Source of the DNA: Chlorobiota bacterium
GTDB lineage: Bacteria; Bacteroidota; Bacteroidia; Bacteroidales; B39-G9
Length of the DNA: 7,629 bases
Direction of reading: 5' to 3'
Assembly: GCA_030632095.1 (NCBI GenBank)
Contig: DAOVJU010000156.1
Coordinates: 1 to 7,629 of the forward strand
Part shown: positions 7,501-7,629 of the stretch, piece by piece
How the letters are laid out: every line of letters starts with the position of its first letter
How positions within the stretch are numbered: the stretch's first letter is position 1
The notes under the pieces: model-generated
What the model saw: only the letters and a program-made list of their open reading frames with translations
The model's database searches: none
What the model was told of the DNA's origin: nothing
Position numbers and translations under genes: made by a program

Positions 7501-7629
7501 GCTATCCAAAGAAAAAACAGAAAATTATATTAATAATATTTACAATTTAGCAAATAATACTTATCGCTTACTCGAAAACTTGCTTATCTGGACCCGAAGT
7601 CAGCTTGGAAAGCTCGAAATAGAAAAAGA
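4559..7629 (+). CDS. cytosolic multi-PAS sensor histidine kinase (3' end outside window)
   Basis: The frame runs open from the ATG at 4559, the first start after an in-frame TAA at 4544-4546, to the right edge: 1023 full codons with no stop. Seven PAS-like sensor units follow one another, most ending in a DIT-type PAC motif: about residues 50-160, 170-280, 313-424, 438-555, 566-682, 694-805 and 818-930. A charged helix at about 280-312, probably a signalling coiled coil, joins units 2 and 3. The HisKA dimerisation and phosphoacceptor segment starts near 945 with FFSIISHDLKGPI; H959 is the predicted autophosphorylated histidine. The HATPase_c domain, and any receiver domain, would lie beyond the window. 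There is no signal peptide or membrane segment, so the protein should sense intracellular signals. PAS 2 carries an unusual cluster, C218-H219, C223 and C230. No response regulator is visible, so the output is unknown. Confidence 0.93.
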   Translation, partial: MEKLVANFSQMQENINQLINQKDYDKIAEKLSDFKTKNLDNSKEILTETQYKDLFRNSLLGTSLTTVNGKLLECNQAFLNIFEYGSIDELKDHKITDLYAEVSERNHFITEVKKKGFVKKKQLMLKTKNDNVIYASVNTYLTKIDNQDVLVTNFIDITKQIEFENDLIENEKYLELLHNSISTGVILINPETHTIIYANKFALKLLKNNKENVLGKECHLFICPSERGKCPITDLNMDIEDSVKKLITSDGEERHIMKTVKKVAIKGKPYLLETITDIHDLKNAEQNLKKLNIELEDRVKARTRELSISEMQFRNAFEVAAHGMVMTDIDGRYTKLNKAFCDIVGYSEDELLKIKFQSVTHPDDLNIDLNYIEQLLNDEIKNYHLKKRYIHKDGHVVWTLISVALLRGEQNEPLQVMGHVIDITELIKAQKELTDNQKFLDSIIENIPNMIFVKDALDLKFIRINKAGEKLLGISRNDMIGKSDYDFFPKEQADNIVAKDKDAFKTGELLEIPEEEINTLENGKRILHTKKIPLYDEEGKPKYLLGISEDITLSKFYQERIGSSEKKFRTLFETSRDAILLLNQKGFFDCNKAALEMFGYSKSQLLKLHPGDISPDHQPNGELSGDAANSFMKRAYIEKLSVFEWVHKKKDGTEFPAEVLLSPFVVDDKPALHAVVRDISDRIKDQDALKQSEEKFRKLSESSPAIISFQKVDNYLYVNPAWEKLTGYKKEEALNMSVIDVVHPEFREMVRKREIARLKGKKVPHRYDMKLITRSNDIKWVNIAFTIINYEGEKAILSVANDITELKYAQQTIKSSERKFKSIFYDNHSVMLLINPEKGQIVDANQAACNYYGYTFEQITSMNINQINTFSKKEIKKEIENARNERRNYFYFKHKLANNKIKDVEVYSGNVQVEEKEFLYSIIHDITERKEAEEALRKSEIELRLLNAQKDRFFSIISHDLKGPIGNFLQFAELLKSSYKLLSKEKTENYINNIYNLANNTYRLLENLLIWTRSQLGKLEIEK

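Overview
The window is AT-rich. It has short intergenic gaps, A/T-rich leaders with no clear Shine-Dalgarno sequence, and protein families common in Bacteroidota: a TPR-type CHAT protein, a secreted M1-type metallopeptidase and a soluble multi-PAS histidine kinase with a SHDLKGP H-box. I infer a Bacteroidota chromosome, probably a free-living Bacteroidia or Flavobacteriia-like lineage. This rests on style and protein families, not on any marker gene.

Layout: (1) 1-494, + strand: the 3' end of a CHAT-domain cysteine protease-like gene, cut by the left edge. (2) 603-860, - strand and convergent with it: a small hydrophobic protein with no ATG in frame; a further hydrophobic helix can be read upstream of the GTG start. 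(3) 998-2893, + strand: a signal-peptide-bearing M1-family zinc metallopeptidase, followed by a clear stem-loop terminator at 2991-3024. (4) 3193-4251, + strand: an adenosine deaminase-family hydrolase with a complete zinc site. (5) 4250-4386: a non-coding block of nested inverted repeats and 14-bp-spaced direct repeats around a GC-rich hairpin. (6) 4559-7629, + strand: a very long cytosolic sensor histidine kinase with seven PAS-like domains and a HisKA H-box, cut by the right edge before its ATPase domain.

The genes do not form an obvious operon. A terminator separates the peptidase from the deaminase, and a repeat block separates the deaminase from the kinase. The peptidase (peptide scavenging) and the deaminase (purine salvage) both fit nutrient recycling, but nothing in the sequence links them. 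I find no convincing new multi-gene system. The items most worth a second look are the Cys/His cluster in the second PAS domain of the kinase, the repeat block at 4250-4386, and the missing start of the small membrane gene.
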